This document shows, one piece after another, positions 13,282 to 25,100 of a stretch of 64,000 bases of DNA (its first letter is position 1; every line of letters begins with the position of its first letter). The position numbers and the translations under genes were made by a program. Location of the stretch: contig NC_087119.1 of assembly GCF_963855985.1 (NCBI RefSeq), positions 9,030,001 through 9,094,000 on the forward strand, in the 5' to 3' direction. The notes under the pieces were generated by a model, which was given only the letters and a program-made list of their open reading frames with translations, ran no database searches and was not told the origin of the DNA. The stretch comes from Ostrinia nubilalis (Eukaryota > Arthropoda > Insecta > Lepidoptera > Crambidae).

Positions 13282-13528
13282 CAGTGGTTCTTAACCTTAA
13301 GTCACGAAGGACCATTTTACCAAATTTCTGTCTTGTCAGGGACCACTTTTTTTTTTGTCAAAATCCTATGAAAGGGGAGGTCGATTTCTCGCCCACTGTG
13401 CACCGTTTGCGTTGTGTTGACTCGACTCATCACGTCACGTCACTTGTTTATTACGATGTCTTCGCGGACCACTTGGAATGCCTCCAGGGACCACCAGTGG
13501 TCTGCGGACCACCGGTTAAGAACCACTG
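13282..13528. mobile_element. hAT non-autonomous element (CAGTGGTTCTTAACC ends)
   Basis: 247 bp with inverted ends CAGTGGTTCTTAACC and GGTTAAGAACCACTG, a hAT signature. It is flanked by an 8-bp target duplication ATATACAG / ATATACAA (7 of 8 matching). It landed exactly in the left end of the MITE that follows, giving a relative age order. Confidence 0.88.
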
Positions 13529-13532
13529 ATAT

Positions 13533-14364
13533 ACAAGATCCCAAAAAATTGTCTCAAGCCAAAGCCCAGAGGTAGAGCATCACTAGGCCTACCCCAATCA
13601 CCGCGTCTATTGATATATTTCGAATTATATTTTTTTTAAAACATACAAGATTTTAGTTTACATTCGTGTTATGGATGTAAATACTTCTGAATTAGTTAGG
13701 CCTAGTATTCATCTAAGAATAAAAAAAATCAGGCATGTACCTTAACTATTCGCGTCACAGTAACCAAAAAAGTACCTAAGAATAGAAATTTAAAACAATC
13801 CTAACTCGAGTGCTATCCAAAATCGCGGAACATGTACAGTCGCGGAATGAAAAGGTTCGTCAGTTTTCAAATTGATTCCTTCAACGAATCGCGAGCACAT
13901 ATTACCTTTTGAAACTATGTTACAGAATAATCTCGAGTTAGAGAAAATAATCTTTAACTGTATGTCAGTAAAGTTCAAAATTATTCAGATCAAAGTCGAT
14001 TTATCTTGTCAAGAAGATTATTATGATTGATAAACTAAATAAAACCTTCTTGTTGGTTCAACCTGCCATTGTTATTTCTATATAAAAAAAAACTACATTT
14101 TGTAACATTGCACTGATGGGATAGAAAAATAAACAAGCAAAACCTTATTCGTTAGCAAACGTCATATTTATTTAAATGTTAGCAGCTCTGTTTCTTGCAC
14201 TGTTATGTTGGCAGGTTTGACTCCTACAGTACCTAGTGCAAGCGAAAACCGACACTAAGGTGACGAACCTTTTCATTCTGCGACTGTACATGGGTGATTC
14301 GGGTAACTCTAGTGATGCTCTACCTCTGGGCTTCGGCTTGACACTACTTTTTGGGACACCCTGT
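13533..14364. mobile_element. CAGGGTGTCCC-family MITE (copy 2), interrupted by another element
   Basis: The same family as 8573-8956. The left end is damaged (AAGATCCCAAAAAATTGTCT). The right end is intact (GACACTACTTTTTGGGACAC then CCTG, next to TA). The body is split by a 450-bp insertion at 13837-14286. Confidence 0.82.
13837..14286. mobile_element. Nested MITE, CAGTCGCGGAATGAAAAGG ends
   Basis: 450 bp. The ends CAGTCGCGGAATGAAAAGG and CCTTTTCATTCTGCGACTG are inverted with one mismatch, and a TA is present on both sides. The host MITE sequence is continuous across the insertion (ACATG..TACATG). No coding capacity was recognised. Confidence 0.85.
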
Positions 14365-14670
14365 ATAGTCACGTAAGGTCATACAAGGGTCCCGTTCAAG
14401 GGACATTTATTTAAAATATGTATTTGAATTCCAAATCGCCCGTATCGCAATGCAGTACATATTCGTATATCCAGTATGCACGCTCTAGCTAAAATACTCG
14501 TGCAGATTCCTATAGGAATTATTGTGTTTCAAATTCTTGAAACATCTCTTCTGGTGATAGTGCTATTTTATAAGATAAGGGGTCACCCAACCCTTAGTTT
14601 TCTCTGAAAAGGACCGTAAAATTAAAGACGATAAACAAAATAATTAAATAATGTAGCAAAGGCAATTAAT

Positions 14671-15210
14671 CATTCAGGGACTGGGTAGTCAATGCGAAAA
14701 AACGCTCTACGGTTGGAATGTGCAGGTGTCAAAATGTCCATACGGACCGGTTGTTAGTGTGGCAGAAAGTATGAACGTCAAAAAGTCCCAGTGCCAAAAT
14801 GTACATTGTTACCATGGTTACAATGGTTTAGTGACAAATGGTACACATCACAAAATACAAGTACAACAAAAGGTGTGATAGATAAAATGATCAACTGATA
14901 TATTGTGCTCATGAATAAATTAATAAAATTAAATGTCAAAATGTTCAATGTTCTTGTAGTCTAGTCAATAAAGTTTTTTTGGACATTTTTACCTTGATGC
15001 ATTTAAACACGTGTTCACGTTAGCTATTATACAATAAGACGCTTGTTCAAATAAACCCGAAGACATTTTAACTTCAGATCATTTTAACCATTGCTCATTT
15101 CGACGTTCATACTTTTTGCCACACTAACAGCCGGTCCGTATGGACATTTTGACACCTGCACATTCCAACCGTTGAGCGTTTTTTCGCATTGACTACCCAG
15201 TCCCAGAATG
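14671..15210. mobile_element. 540-bp inverted-repeat element with 8-bp target duplication
   Basis: The ends CATTCAGGGACTGGGTAGTC and GACTACCCAGTCCCAGAATG start inverted arms of about 95 bp. An identical 8-bp CAATTAAT flanks both sides (14663-14670, 15211-15218). The interior contains many variants of TCAAAATGT spaced through both halves. The ends do not match a superfamily consensus known to me. Confidence 0.85.
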
Positions 15211-15411
15211 CAATTAATGAAATTACTTTTAAATGCTTATCAGTTGCCTTATGCTTGTACCTATATTGTCATTAAATAAAACGATTATTAAAGTTTCTAG
15301 AAAAGTTAACTACGCAGGTTATAAATCATCTTCGAACAAAACTATTAAGATAACACATTGAAACTACGATAGATAAAGACCAAGGGAAACGTTAAATAAT
15401 TTGAGTTATAG

Positions 15412-15512
15412 ATATGTTAATGCTTTCAGTTTTCGTTTTGAATTCATTTTCACTCACAGTGTGCAAAGAGATGCTGCCGAAACGAAGGCTAAAAGATACT
15501 GACACAAACAAA
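15412..15512 (+). repeat. 101-bp direct repeat, copy 1
   Basis: Begins ATATGTTAATGCTTTCAG and includes GAGATGCTGCCGAAACGAAG. It is essentially identical to 15665-15765, 253 bp away, and unrelated to the surrounding elements as far as I can see. Confidence 0.9.
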
Positions 15513-15664
15513 GAGTTTTTATCGGTTTATATTTTTACTTACAGAGGTTCGATTACGGGCTTTGTTTAAGACTAATGAAGATAGAGGAGGTAGGTTAAAT
15601 TACTTTATTTTACATTTAAAGGTAGGTATATTTATTGAAATTTATTCTACATAAAATTCTCAGC

Positions 15665-15765
15665 ATATGTTAATGCTTTCAGTTTTCGTTTTGAATTCAT
15701 TTTCACTCACAGTGTGCAAAGAGATGCTGCCGAAACGAAGGCTAAAAGATACTGACACAAACAAA
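15665..15765 (+). repeat. 101-bp direct repeat, copy 2
   Basis: Near-identical copy of 15412-15512. It may be a short segmental duplication or a pair of subterminal repeats. Confidence 0.9.
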
Positions 15766-15852
15766 CAAATAAGTTACTGTACTTAAACTTTAGTCTATTG
15801 TTTACATTTTGAAGCCATTTGGTAAACACGTGTAAGCAATGGACAATAACAA

Positions 15853-17811
15853 CCCAAGTAACATTTTACTCCATTTAAGAGTTCAATAGTCGTTCACATG
15901 TACTCCACAAGCTGTGTATGTCAGCTATATACGAGCTGTATAGCTTGCTATAATGCTTTTATAGAACCAGTTTGGGCACAAATTAGACAGCTTTAAGTTC
16001 ACTATGGCTGTACATTAGCAGTATAATAGCATTATAATAGCAGTTTAAGTAGTAACATCGTACTTAAGGCTGACTTACGGCACTATATGGGACGCAGTGT
16101 GAACCATACAACGTACGTGAGGACAATAAAGAGTAACAAGTGGCTAAATGCACAGCTTTCAAAGTTATAAAGTCCGACAAAAGTACTCCAATGCTACCTA
16201 AAGTTCACGTGTGTCTTAAATTATTTCCACATTTTAATATTAGTTTGGTATTTGTACGTGAGTGCCAAGAGGGAAACAACTCGGGCGGATAATCATTTAT
16301 GCAAATAATAACACGGGTTTTAAATACTTAATAATGTTAATGCCATTGGGAATGCAACTTTATCGTGAAATGTATACATATTTACAGCTAAAATATTTAC
16401 GCGCCTCTGTAAAAACGCGATATTCATTTTAAAATATTTAAAACTGGCTGAGAGGAAATCTACAATTTTCAGTTTTTGATATTGGATAGGCATTATAATT
16501 ATATTACGGTAATTAATTATAACATGAAACCAAAACTCAATCGCTCTATCTGCGAATTTTGTGATAAATCTGCATTAATTTTGGAGATTTATTTGGTAAA
16601 TATTTTAGGTTATGTAGAACAAAATGGTGGAAATGAAATACGGCTATGTGAACTGTTATAACTCCAATTTAATGCGGTGCGCGTATATTAGGTTCACATG
16701 TGTTATATTAGAATGCTGTTATCTATATGAAGTTCCACATTTGTACCACTACAGCGCTAATGTCTATAAATTTATTCTAATGTGAACTTATGTACAGCTT
16801 TAAGATGTACCTAGTTCAGGTCAATTGTGTATCTTTAATTCTTTCAAATACTGAAATTTTAGAGATCCGCAATAAAAATTATTAATGTCCGTTAAATCGC
16901 CTAGCCCAGGTACTAATAGTCAAGTATGAATACCTAAAGCATCAGACGGTAGTGTTCCCGGTTTAAATTCGTTTAATATGCTTGACAATTTATTCAAAGC
17001 GGAATGAGGAATACGATTTTCAATAGCCCATGTTCTTATTTTTTTTTTGCGAAAGGTTAAATAATTGTCCAAATCAAAATGGTATTCACTATCACAAGAA
17101 CTGCAATCATCACACTCTGATATCTGGTATATTTTGAAGGGAAATTTCAGGTTCAGGCATAATATTTTCCTCTGCATCATGTACAGAACCACCATGAACA
17201 ACTAAAAACAGGCTTGGGGAAATGTGTAATAGAATATCACATTCACATTCGTGTTCAGCTTAAAGCAAATAAGAGTAGTACTTGTGGACAAATAAACTGC
17301 TATTGATGTTAATGGACAACACATATAGTCCTTTTAACAGCCTACAGTGTACATGCGAACCATTGAAACACTTTTGTACAGATAGTAAAAAAAGGTTATT
17401 TTAATTATCACAAACAAGTCCTACTACAGCTACTAGCTGTATAACAGTCTAAAACAAGTAAACATAACAGCCTTTGGCTTTATAAATGACCACGTGTGTT
17501 CTATTAAAATGCTAGCTCTATAACATCGTACAAGTAGGCCGTTAAACAGCGGTTGCCGTATCTCTACCCTCCTATAATGCTCTTAGACAGATGGCTGACT
17601 TAAGGATAGTTGTTAGAGTATTATAACACCAACAATCGTATAAAAGTATAACTCTACACTAGTCTACACTCCTATAAGTCCCTTAGACAGGTATAGGTGT
17701 AATTAATTGCAATAATACAGCTTATACATCACGAGTGAACTGTACTAATGCTTTAAGTACACATTGGAACTAAATGTGAACTCTTAAATGGAGTAAAATG
17801 TTACTTGGGAA
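15853..17811. mobile_element. 1.96-kb DNA transposon with 33-bp CCCAAGTAACATTTTACTCC ends
   Basis: Perfect or near-perfect inverted ends (CCCAAGTAACATTTTACTCC and its inverse), ~33 bp each. AA lies outside each end, so the target duplication, if any, is very short. Subterminal regions contain repeated TATAATGCT / TATAAC-type motifs. The interior retains a coding remnant on the minus strand (16920-17201). The superfamily is not identified. Confidence 0.85.
16920..17201 (-). pseudogene. Transposon-derived protein fragment (WAIENRIPHSALNKL motif)
   Basis: An open frame inside the 1.96-kb element. It has an acidic Cys-containing stretch (SECDDCSSCDSEY) and then RTWAIENRIPHSALNKLSSI followed by LPSDAL. 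This looks like the conserved 'WAxxxxIxxxALxxLLxIL...LPxDxRTLL' block near the N-terminus of many uncharacterised animal transposon-encoded proteins. The usual Leu-Leu-Lys-Thr continuation is lost and the frame stops, so it is probably a remnant of the autonomous parent's protein. Confidence 0.55.
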
Positions 17812-18060
17812 TGGTCTACAGGAAACCTTCTTTGATTGCACATTCGTCTCATTGACAGATGATTGAAGTTACAAAGGTCGTCGTCAGTACAACTTTGAGT
17901 TACTGAGGTGTGAAGCCCAAATTATTCGTTTAAGTTATAGAGGGTTCGTATTTTAAGTAAAAGAGGTTTTGGACTCCGAGGGGAAGGGAACACAACATTT
18001 TATGAATTTATAGAGGTTATTACGTTATCGAGGTTTAAGTTATCAAGGTTCTACTGTACT
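17812..18060 (-). mobile_element. pogo/Tigger-like terminal fragment
   Basis: Read on the minus strand from about 18056: CAGTAGAACCTTGATAACTT then AAACCTCGATAACGTAATAA, the repeated 'AACCTCGATAACTC' style of pogo/Tigger inverted ends. The other end is not recognisable, so it is truncated. Confidence 0.6.
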
Positions 18061-18949
18061 TAGTTTAGGTAATGCGGAATGACAATACAGTGTACATATT
18101 ATTATGATAATACCGGTTCGTAGCCATCACCCTTTATATTGTATCGTAGGAATTGTTTAGCAAGGTTATCTGTGTGCATCCGAAGTTAAATCTGTATATT
18201 GTACGTAAGAGCCGTGATGCCATCCATTGTAGGATCTTATACACCACGTGCATTCAAATGAATTTATTCTGTAGAGCGTTTGGATATGTATGAATCACGT
18301 ATCGTAATAAACCTTTGTTCGTATGTTAGTGGCTGTTGGAGCGTCTTGAGTGCTCCTGTTGCTTGCCTGTTTTGATGCGGTTTGTAATGCAGTTACACAA
18401 AATGAAATCCGAATTATTTTATGTAAATATGTTTCCGTATTAGCTCTGTACATGAATTCCTGCATTTAAAAACATGTGATATGCATATTGATCAGTTGAA
18501 TAATTTCATGAAATTTTATTGTATTCGTTTCAATTAATTAAAAATCAAGAAATTGTGAATGTAAGGAAAGCAACTTAAGTCAATTACAAAGAAAATTACA
18601 TATACGCTAGCAACAAAACTCCTGAAAAAGTTTTGAACAATGTTACTCAATATCATTTGCATTTTGACTTTTAAAATCACGTAGAGTCATCATAACTAAC
18701 AAAACTATTTATTTCTTACGATATTGCGTCTTTGTAAACCTTATCTACCATTCGCAGTAAGGTTACAAAGAAAGCCATTATCAAAGTTCAATACAATAAC
18801 TGCTCGATACGTGGTCCAGTGCATGTATATGTACATTCGAATCGAATGCATATCAGAATCAATATTTTTGTGGCAATTTAGCTCATATTCCAACTACGTA
18901 AGATGCCAGTGCTAAGCTTGTTATACTGTCTGTACATTTATTAGCTCTA
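18061..18949. other. AT-rich sequence, nothing recognised
   Basis: No gene or clear repeat was seen. The open frame at 18724-18915 has no support. Confidence 0.4.
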
Positions 18950-19133
18950 CGACGTATAGTTCTTGCAACTCACGAGGGCGAGTGAGCTTTAAATACTTGT
19001 GCGTGTACGTTTATCCTATGCACATAACGATAGTGCAATGTCTATCAAAACTATTGAAAAAAAAAAACGAACAGTAGCGAGCTACCACACATGTAAAGCT
19101 CACTCGCCTTCGTGAATTGCAACAACGTATATT
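18950..19133. mobile_element. Small MITE (GCGAGTGAGCTTTA inverted ends)
   Basis: Inverted repeats of about 35 bp: TTGCAACTCACGAGGGCGAG (left) and CTCGCCTTCGTGAATTGCAA (right), with CGTATA on the outer side of each. About 184 bp with no coding capacity. Confidence 0.7.
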
Positions 19134-19490
19134 ATGACAGCCGAGGGTCCTATTCCCGCATCTTGCCGGTACTTGCGATCCGTCTCGATCACTTCCGTCC
19201 ACAAGCTACAAGTACTTAACCAGTTGAGTGGATCTGAATGGAAACGTAATAGGAACACAATATACGGTTCATCTGCAATATACGGCAGTGGCTGACCGCT
19301 TTGTCAACAACGTGGCATGTAAAGCTGCACTGCGGTAATCAAACGTCAATAATTAATTTGTTGATTGACGTGTGGATGTTAATTAATTTAATAATGGGGT
19401 GCCTGTTTTATTTGTTTAGATTCTTAAATGGTGCAATTTAGAAGTGGGGACATACTGGTAGAAAAAGAAATTAAATTTAGGATAATAATA

Positions 19491-19790
19491 GGCTAGCGGA
19501 CAAATTTTCTATTATTTGTCCGTCAGACAGATAATAAGAAAATATTTGACACGTATTTTTTCTTTTTTTTTATAATTAAATAATAACAGTGCTACGTCGA
19601 GTTGAAATGGCGCGTGACATCAACTTATAGATTTTTTTACCGCGAAGTGACGTCATGTGACTTTTTTTTAACTCAATATAGAACTGTAATTATTCGATTA
19701 TGAAAAAAATTAAAAAATACGTGTTCAATACTTTTTTATTTTTATTTATCTGTCTAACGGTCTAAATACAATTTCGATTTCATTACCCAG
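19491..19790. mobile_element. Palindromic MITE with TGACGTCA core (copy 1)
   Basis: Near-palindromic ~300 bp. The outer ends are GGACAAATTTTCTATTATTT..GTCCGTCAGACAG-type, and the inner arms GTCGAGTTGAAATGGCGCGT / AAGTGACGTCATGTGAC fold back. The family also occurs at 43536-43798 and at the right edge (63869-64000). The arms carry CRE-like TGACGTCA sites. Confidence 0.75.
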
Positions 19791-20862
19791 TCCACATCCC
19801 ATAAGTACTTATACTTATTATTTAATGATTAATTAAATTCAAATTAAAGGTATTGACTACAGGTATTAATTTGCCGAAGTAACTAGAACTCAATACTAGT
19901 ATGGACCTATTTTTTAAAACAATCTTAAAAGCCTGCAAATATACTCAACATCAAATAAAACGCACCTTCCGCGACGCGAATTGAAAAAAGACCTCACTTG
20001 GGGCTCACCTCTGGGATCAATGAGACCAATTTTTATGGTTATAAAACCAAATAATCATGATCTCACGTGTCCTCTTTAACAGATGGATAGCGAAAAATCC
20101 TAACTTAACAGTTTTATAGCCATAAAAGTTGGCTCAAGCGTAAGTACCTATTTTTTGAAGAAGTGACTGGATCCTTCTAAAGACACATTTTTGGGGTAAA
20201 AACCTTTCCTTTAATGAAATGAAGTTTAGAATTAGGCTTTCGAATGGTGCCAATATTGGTGGGAAGTGGGGATGCATACGTTTGAAAGTGCTTGTCGCCG
20301 GAGGTGCGATTTATTGGATGTCAAGTGTATAAGGATTCAGGATACAAACATATTTTTTTAAATTTAATATTATACGCAATCTTGTATCCACTTGCACTAT
20401 TCCGATTTTATTTGTGTCAATAAGGCCTGATGAGGTCGCGATACATAAGTAAATTATTTGGAACTAGTCGCATCGTAAACAAGCTTTGCTTGATTGCGCC
20501 TCGAGCAAGCAATTTGAGCAGCAAGATGTTACAAATACATACAAAAACAACCTGGAACCGGGCTAAGTCCAGTAAATAACTGAAACGCTAGTAATTGCAT
20601 CAGGACATGCAATCATGATTTATTCAATGTTTTACAAAGCGAACAAAGAGTCAATTTAAGTTAGTGTAAAGAGTTACAAGTTACACAAAACAAATGTTGT
20701 TAGTATTTTTTTCGATTACACTTTCACCAAAAGTCAAATACGCGTAACTGCTTGGGGACAATACGAGTAAGTGCTGAGAAGAAGCAGTGCAAGAATGAGT
20801 CATCATTTCCTAGTTCCCTCTATAGTGCGTTAAACGTTAAACATTAAACGGTTATACTACCT
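19791..20862. other. AT-rich sequence with one small inverted repeat
   Basis: CCAATTTTTATGGTTATAAA (about 20032) and TTTATAGCCATAAAAGTTGG (about 20116) form an imperfect hairpin, possibly a MITE relic. Nothing else was recognised. Confidence 0.4.
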
Positions 20863-21014
20863 GTGGGAGCTTTGGTGCCTGGTTGCGCGCGCAAGTCGCT
20901 GCCGGCACTACTAGAGTGTTCGCGGGCCGCCCGGCATCAGAACGCCGGGGGACCGCGAGCGAGCCGCCAAGCACCACTGCTCCTCCACAGGCCGGCTTCC
21001 TCAGCCATGATCAG
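20863..21014 (+). other. Candidate GC-rich exon ending in a splice donor (possible first exon of the mir-2 host transcript)
   Basis: A GC-rich island in very AT-rich surroundings, running to ATG ATC AG followed by GTACTT, a possible donor. The reading frame upstream of the ATG is open back to a stop at 20845-20847 but has no other ATG, so most of the stretch would be 5' untranslated. It is immediately followed by T-rich intron-like DNA. If joined to the acceptor at 28317/28318 the frame stays open. No protein family was recognised and no promoter motif was assigned. Confidence 0.3.
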
Positions 21015-21637
21015 GTACTTTGCACATCAACTTTTTTTTATATTTCGGTCTTCTTTTATTTTATTGTGCTGTTTTTTATTTTTGTTTGTTTTTTTTGGTT
21101 GAACTTAGATATTTTTCAGTTACTTGTTTTTATTTTATTGTAATCTTAAATATTATTTTAATATTTTATGACTATATTTATCTAACAAAGTCTGTCTGTA
21201 GAGGTGGCTTTTCGAATTTTTCTTTTTTAATTTACTTTTATTTAAGTTAAATATTTATTTTTATATCATTACTGATATCATTTAGTGTGATTACTTTGTT
21301 TTTTTATATTGTTTCTCACATATTTTAGAAACATTTCTTTTTACAATATTGGAAACTAGTAACACTAATTTTATTAACTTTCATTTTAAAACCATTATAA
21401 CTTGCTCTTCACTGTATTAATACCTGAGCACAATACTTAGCTGAAGGTTTTCGAAGCTAATTAGTGAGAAGTGGGCAGGTACTACAAACTATTTATGGCG
21501 CCAGTCTTAGAATTGCTTAATTAATAATTTTCATGAAACTAAGTATTTGTATCATCTTTTAATGATAATTAATAGTACTTTAATAATTAACGTTTCTATT
21601 AATAAACAGTCTTGGATCATTATCGTCGTTATGATTT
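21015..21637. other. T-rich sequence after the candidate exon, nothing recognised
   Basis: Pyrimidine-rich AT sequence that would be the start of the intron if the 20863-21014 exon is real. Confidence 0.35.
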
Positions 21638-21876
21638 GATCTGGTTCTACGAATGTACTAACAAATATTTAAATATTCTAATTTAAAACAAATTAATACA
21701 TTACATACTAAAAAATGGTCCTTTTGTCGTTAATTGAAACATACATTGTTACACTGAGAGCTGAATAATTAATAGTTTAAATTGTGTTCCAATCGTGGCC
21801 CGGCTGCGGGAAAGGAAGTTTGATTATGTTCCGAATCCGCGTTTTCTACATTGGAAAAATTACGGCCCGCCATAGA
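21638..21876 (+). repeat. Diverged tandem duplication, unit 1
   Basis: About 239 bp, followed directly by a diverged copy at 21879-22115. Matching blocks include TGAATAATTAATAGTT, AAATTGTGT, GGGAAAGGAAGTTTGATTAT and TTACGGCCCGCC. No coding potential is evident and there are no terminal inverted repeats. Confidence 0.8.
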
Positions 21877-21878
21877 TT

Positions 21879-22115
21879 CGATCTAGTGCTACAAATGCAC
21901 CAATCAGTCAGTTTTCCTTAAATCTTTAATTATATTTTAAAACAATTGAATACATAGTAACAAAATGAGCTTGTGCCGTTGCCCAAAACATACACTGTTG
22001 CACTGAACACTGAATAATTAATAGTTCAAATTGTGTGTGGATGCGGGAAAGGAAGTTTGATTATGTCCCGAATGCGCGCTTGTTACATTGGCAATTTAAT
22101 TACGGTCCGCCGTAG
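21879..22115 (+). repeat. Diverged tandem duplication, unit 2
   Basis: A copy of 21638-21876 with patchy conservation: several 15-20-bp blocks are almost unchanged while the sequence between has diverged. Confidence 0.8.
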
Positions 22116-25100
22116 GTGAGCGCGACGGCGCCCGACCGGCTGGTAGTTTGTCAGAGGCATTATTTTAAACCTTTGTGCTGCAAATTGGAAACCGTGATAC
22201 AATTTGATCTCCGGCAATATGACGTTCCATCGGTTTTTAAAAGGATGCACAGGATATTGCGTTTCGTGTCTGTTACTTTATTACTTTTTTCATGATGCAA
22301 TTTGTGTCCTTTGTTTGAATTTTATGTGAGTTGGAAAAGTGAAAATGTTATCACAGAATTTCAATGCCTTTAAAGTAATATTCCACTTAGTTGGTTCATT
22401 TACCGACTTAGAAGTTCAAATTACAGTCATAATTTTTAATGCATTAGAAAACAATCATGTCGAATATAGTTTAAAAAACTTTTTACCTTTGCGAGTTGTC
22501 AGAGAAAATTGGTACGATTAACACACAAAGTGAATTGCTCTATTACTTAGCCTATCATACCGATATGATCGTCCCTTTGATCACACGATAGTGTATTAAG
22601 TTCACAAAGACATAAGTCATAAAATCGAACGTAATGTTGAATACCGGTTGCAATCGCGAAGGGAAAAACCAAGTCTTTTCACATGCAATGTCCAGTCTTG
22701 ACACAGAATAAGTAATAGTACAGGTACAGAAGGATTACTCCGCAAGACGATTTAAATAAATGCAAGTCTTGCTACGACGCGATACAGTGGAATTCAGCTC
22801 GCACAGCACTACGTACCTACAATTTTATTCACCTACAAGTTTTGTCTCTTTCTATCGCGTGCCTCTGAACTCTTCTTACGCTGTTAGGGTTGCTGTCTAG
22901 TGAAAAAATAATTATTCTACTTATTTGTAATGAGGTACGTATGTAGGTAAGTAAGTATTACTGTTATTTTACCTTTGTAAAAATAACATTTCAAATATAC
23001 CTAATTAGGATTAAAAAAACTTGTTTTATTACAATGTCTTCATTCATACCTATTTTAACATAAGACAGATAAATTAAACATACTATTACAGAAAAAAGAA
23101 GAATCCTATACTATCCTAAGAATTTTATTATTGATTACCTACATGGCCAACATACCTTTCAGCATCTTTGGGAAGCGAAAAAAAAGATAAATCCGGTAGA
23201 TTTCTTTTCGAATTTAAACACCCGAACGCCGCACAATATTTCTTTCTCTTTATGTCCATTTTTAAATAATACTTCGATCATAGAATTAGGTACATACTAC
23301 AACGCACGCCAGCGTCCTGACGGGCGCGCGCGTGACACTCGACTGATATAATACCCGCCGGCGGGGCGCTTCGCTGTAGGTAATTATCGGATGTACCGCG
23401 CGGAGTGAGCCAGGCCTGGTCTTGATTCTAATATTAGCGGCAATATATTGATTTTATTGAATTATGAATTGACCTGCTTTACAATATCTTTGTTGCCGCC
23501 TTGGAGGCCGCTTGCTACGTAATACTATGAATTTGTCATGCATATCTTAGTAGCAGTAATAAGTCATAATTACAAGCTAAACGCTCTGTTATGCATGAGC
23601 TGCAGTATCGATCAGTGAAGACAAAGCGTGTATTTTATTAATAAAAAAAAGTAAATAATATATTTCAGAAAATAAAATTAAAATTAAAGTTAATTACTGG
23701 CACAACTATTGTTGGTTTAAATGATTTGACATTAACTAATATTTATACCAATATATCATACCTATGTAGATATTTAATATCTAAAAAGTTACTTTAGAAT
23801 AGTTAGAAAACTTCTCAATCACACGCACTACTCATGAACTCCGAAGTGTGAACGGCGCAAATATTGAAAGACGTTCAAATAATTCAATTAGAATGTAATA
23901 GAGTTAAAAATCCATCTGTACAATTGACGGGTAATAAAATGAAGAGCAAGGAAATAAGAAAAATCGTGACGATAACACAATTAGTCCTTTTGCGCACATC
24001 CGCAATCGGAGAAATAATTTGGACTCGTACTTCCCTGGCAATAGGCAAGCGGAAGTGATACCTGGGGAAGTGATTATCGGGAATATGTTCAGATTTGTTA
24101 TTTTGTTATTTTGCTTACGTTTATATATCTTTGTATTTTATGAATATACGACCGTTTCTTCACGCCTAAGTACATCTCAGACGTGTAACCGCTGCGCTAT
24201 TTAAAGCCTTAATACATATACGTTTGCGGTTAGGGATCTCATCTACATATAGGACACAAGTGACTGATTAATTTGATTCCAAGTATGTTACCTTAATATA
24301 CTCATAAAACAGATTGTCATGCAAATGTTTAACATATCTTTTGGAAATCCTCTAAAACCAGATGTTTGCGTTAAAAGTAAACTTATACCAATAAATATCA
24401 GTTTTCTAAACTCGATTAAATATTGGAAAACAGGAAAGAGTGTAAGGAAAATTAATCGTATGCCCTTTGCATCGCTGACATCTCATTTGTGTCTGCTATC
24501 CACAAAGGGGTGAAACAAAGTAGTATCTTGTTTAAAGGCCCTTTTAGTCCTTTGTAAATTGAAAATAGTTAATAGAGCCGTCAGTTGCACAGGTATAGCA
24601 GTAGCGCACAGTAATTTGCTTGCGGTTCTGTCTGCGACCGCACGCATTCCCGGCGCTCTGCGGCCGCCGCCGCCGCATGCCGGCAGTACAGTACGACTAC
24701 CCACATACAGCATTGTTTCGATTTAAATATCGCATAAACCACATACCAATTCGTACATACCAACAAGTTGTTAACGGTGTTCGTTGATATTTAAGCTAAA
24801 CGTGAACAAAATAACTTGCGTATTTTTATTTACTCTCACGGTATCTCATTTCAAACTGTTTGAGGAAATATTAAATAAGTATACGTAATTTTTATAATGA
24901 GATCGTCACTTTTTGCTTGCGACGAGGGTTCCCCAGTACCTAATTATCATATTTAAAGTCCCGAGCTTCATTACACCTTAGAAGCGCTCTGAAACTCTGT
25001 ATCGGTAACTTTATGTCGCCTTTTTAACTTTCGCGTTCATATTTTGCGATATTCACTATTATTTACAACTTAGTAGTCAGTAACTTTCGTATATCCTAGT

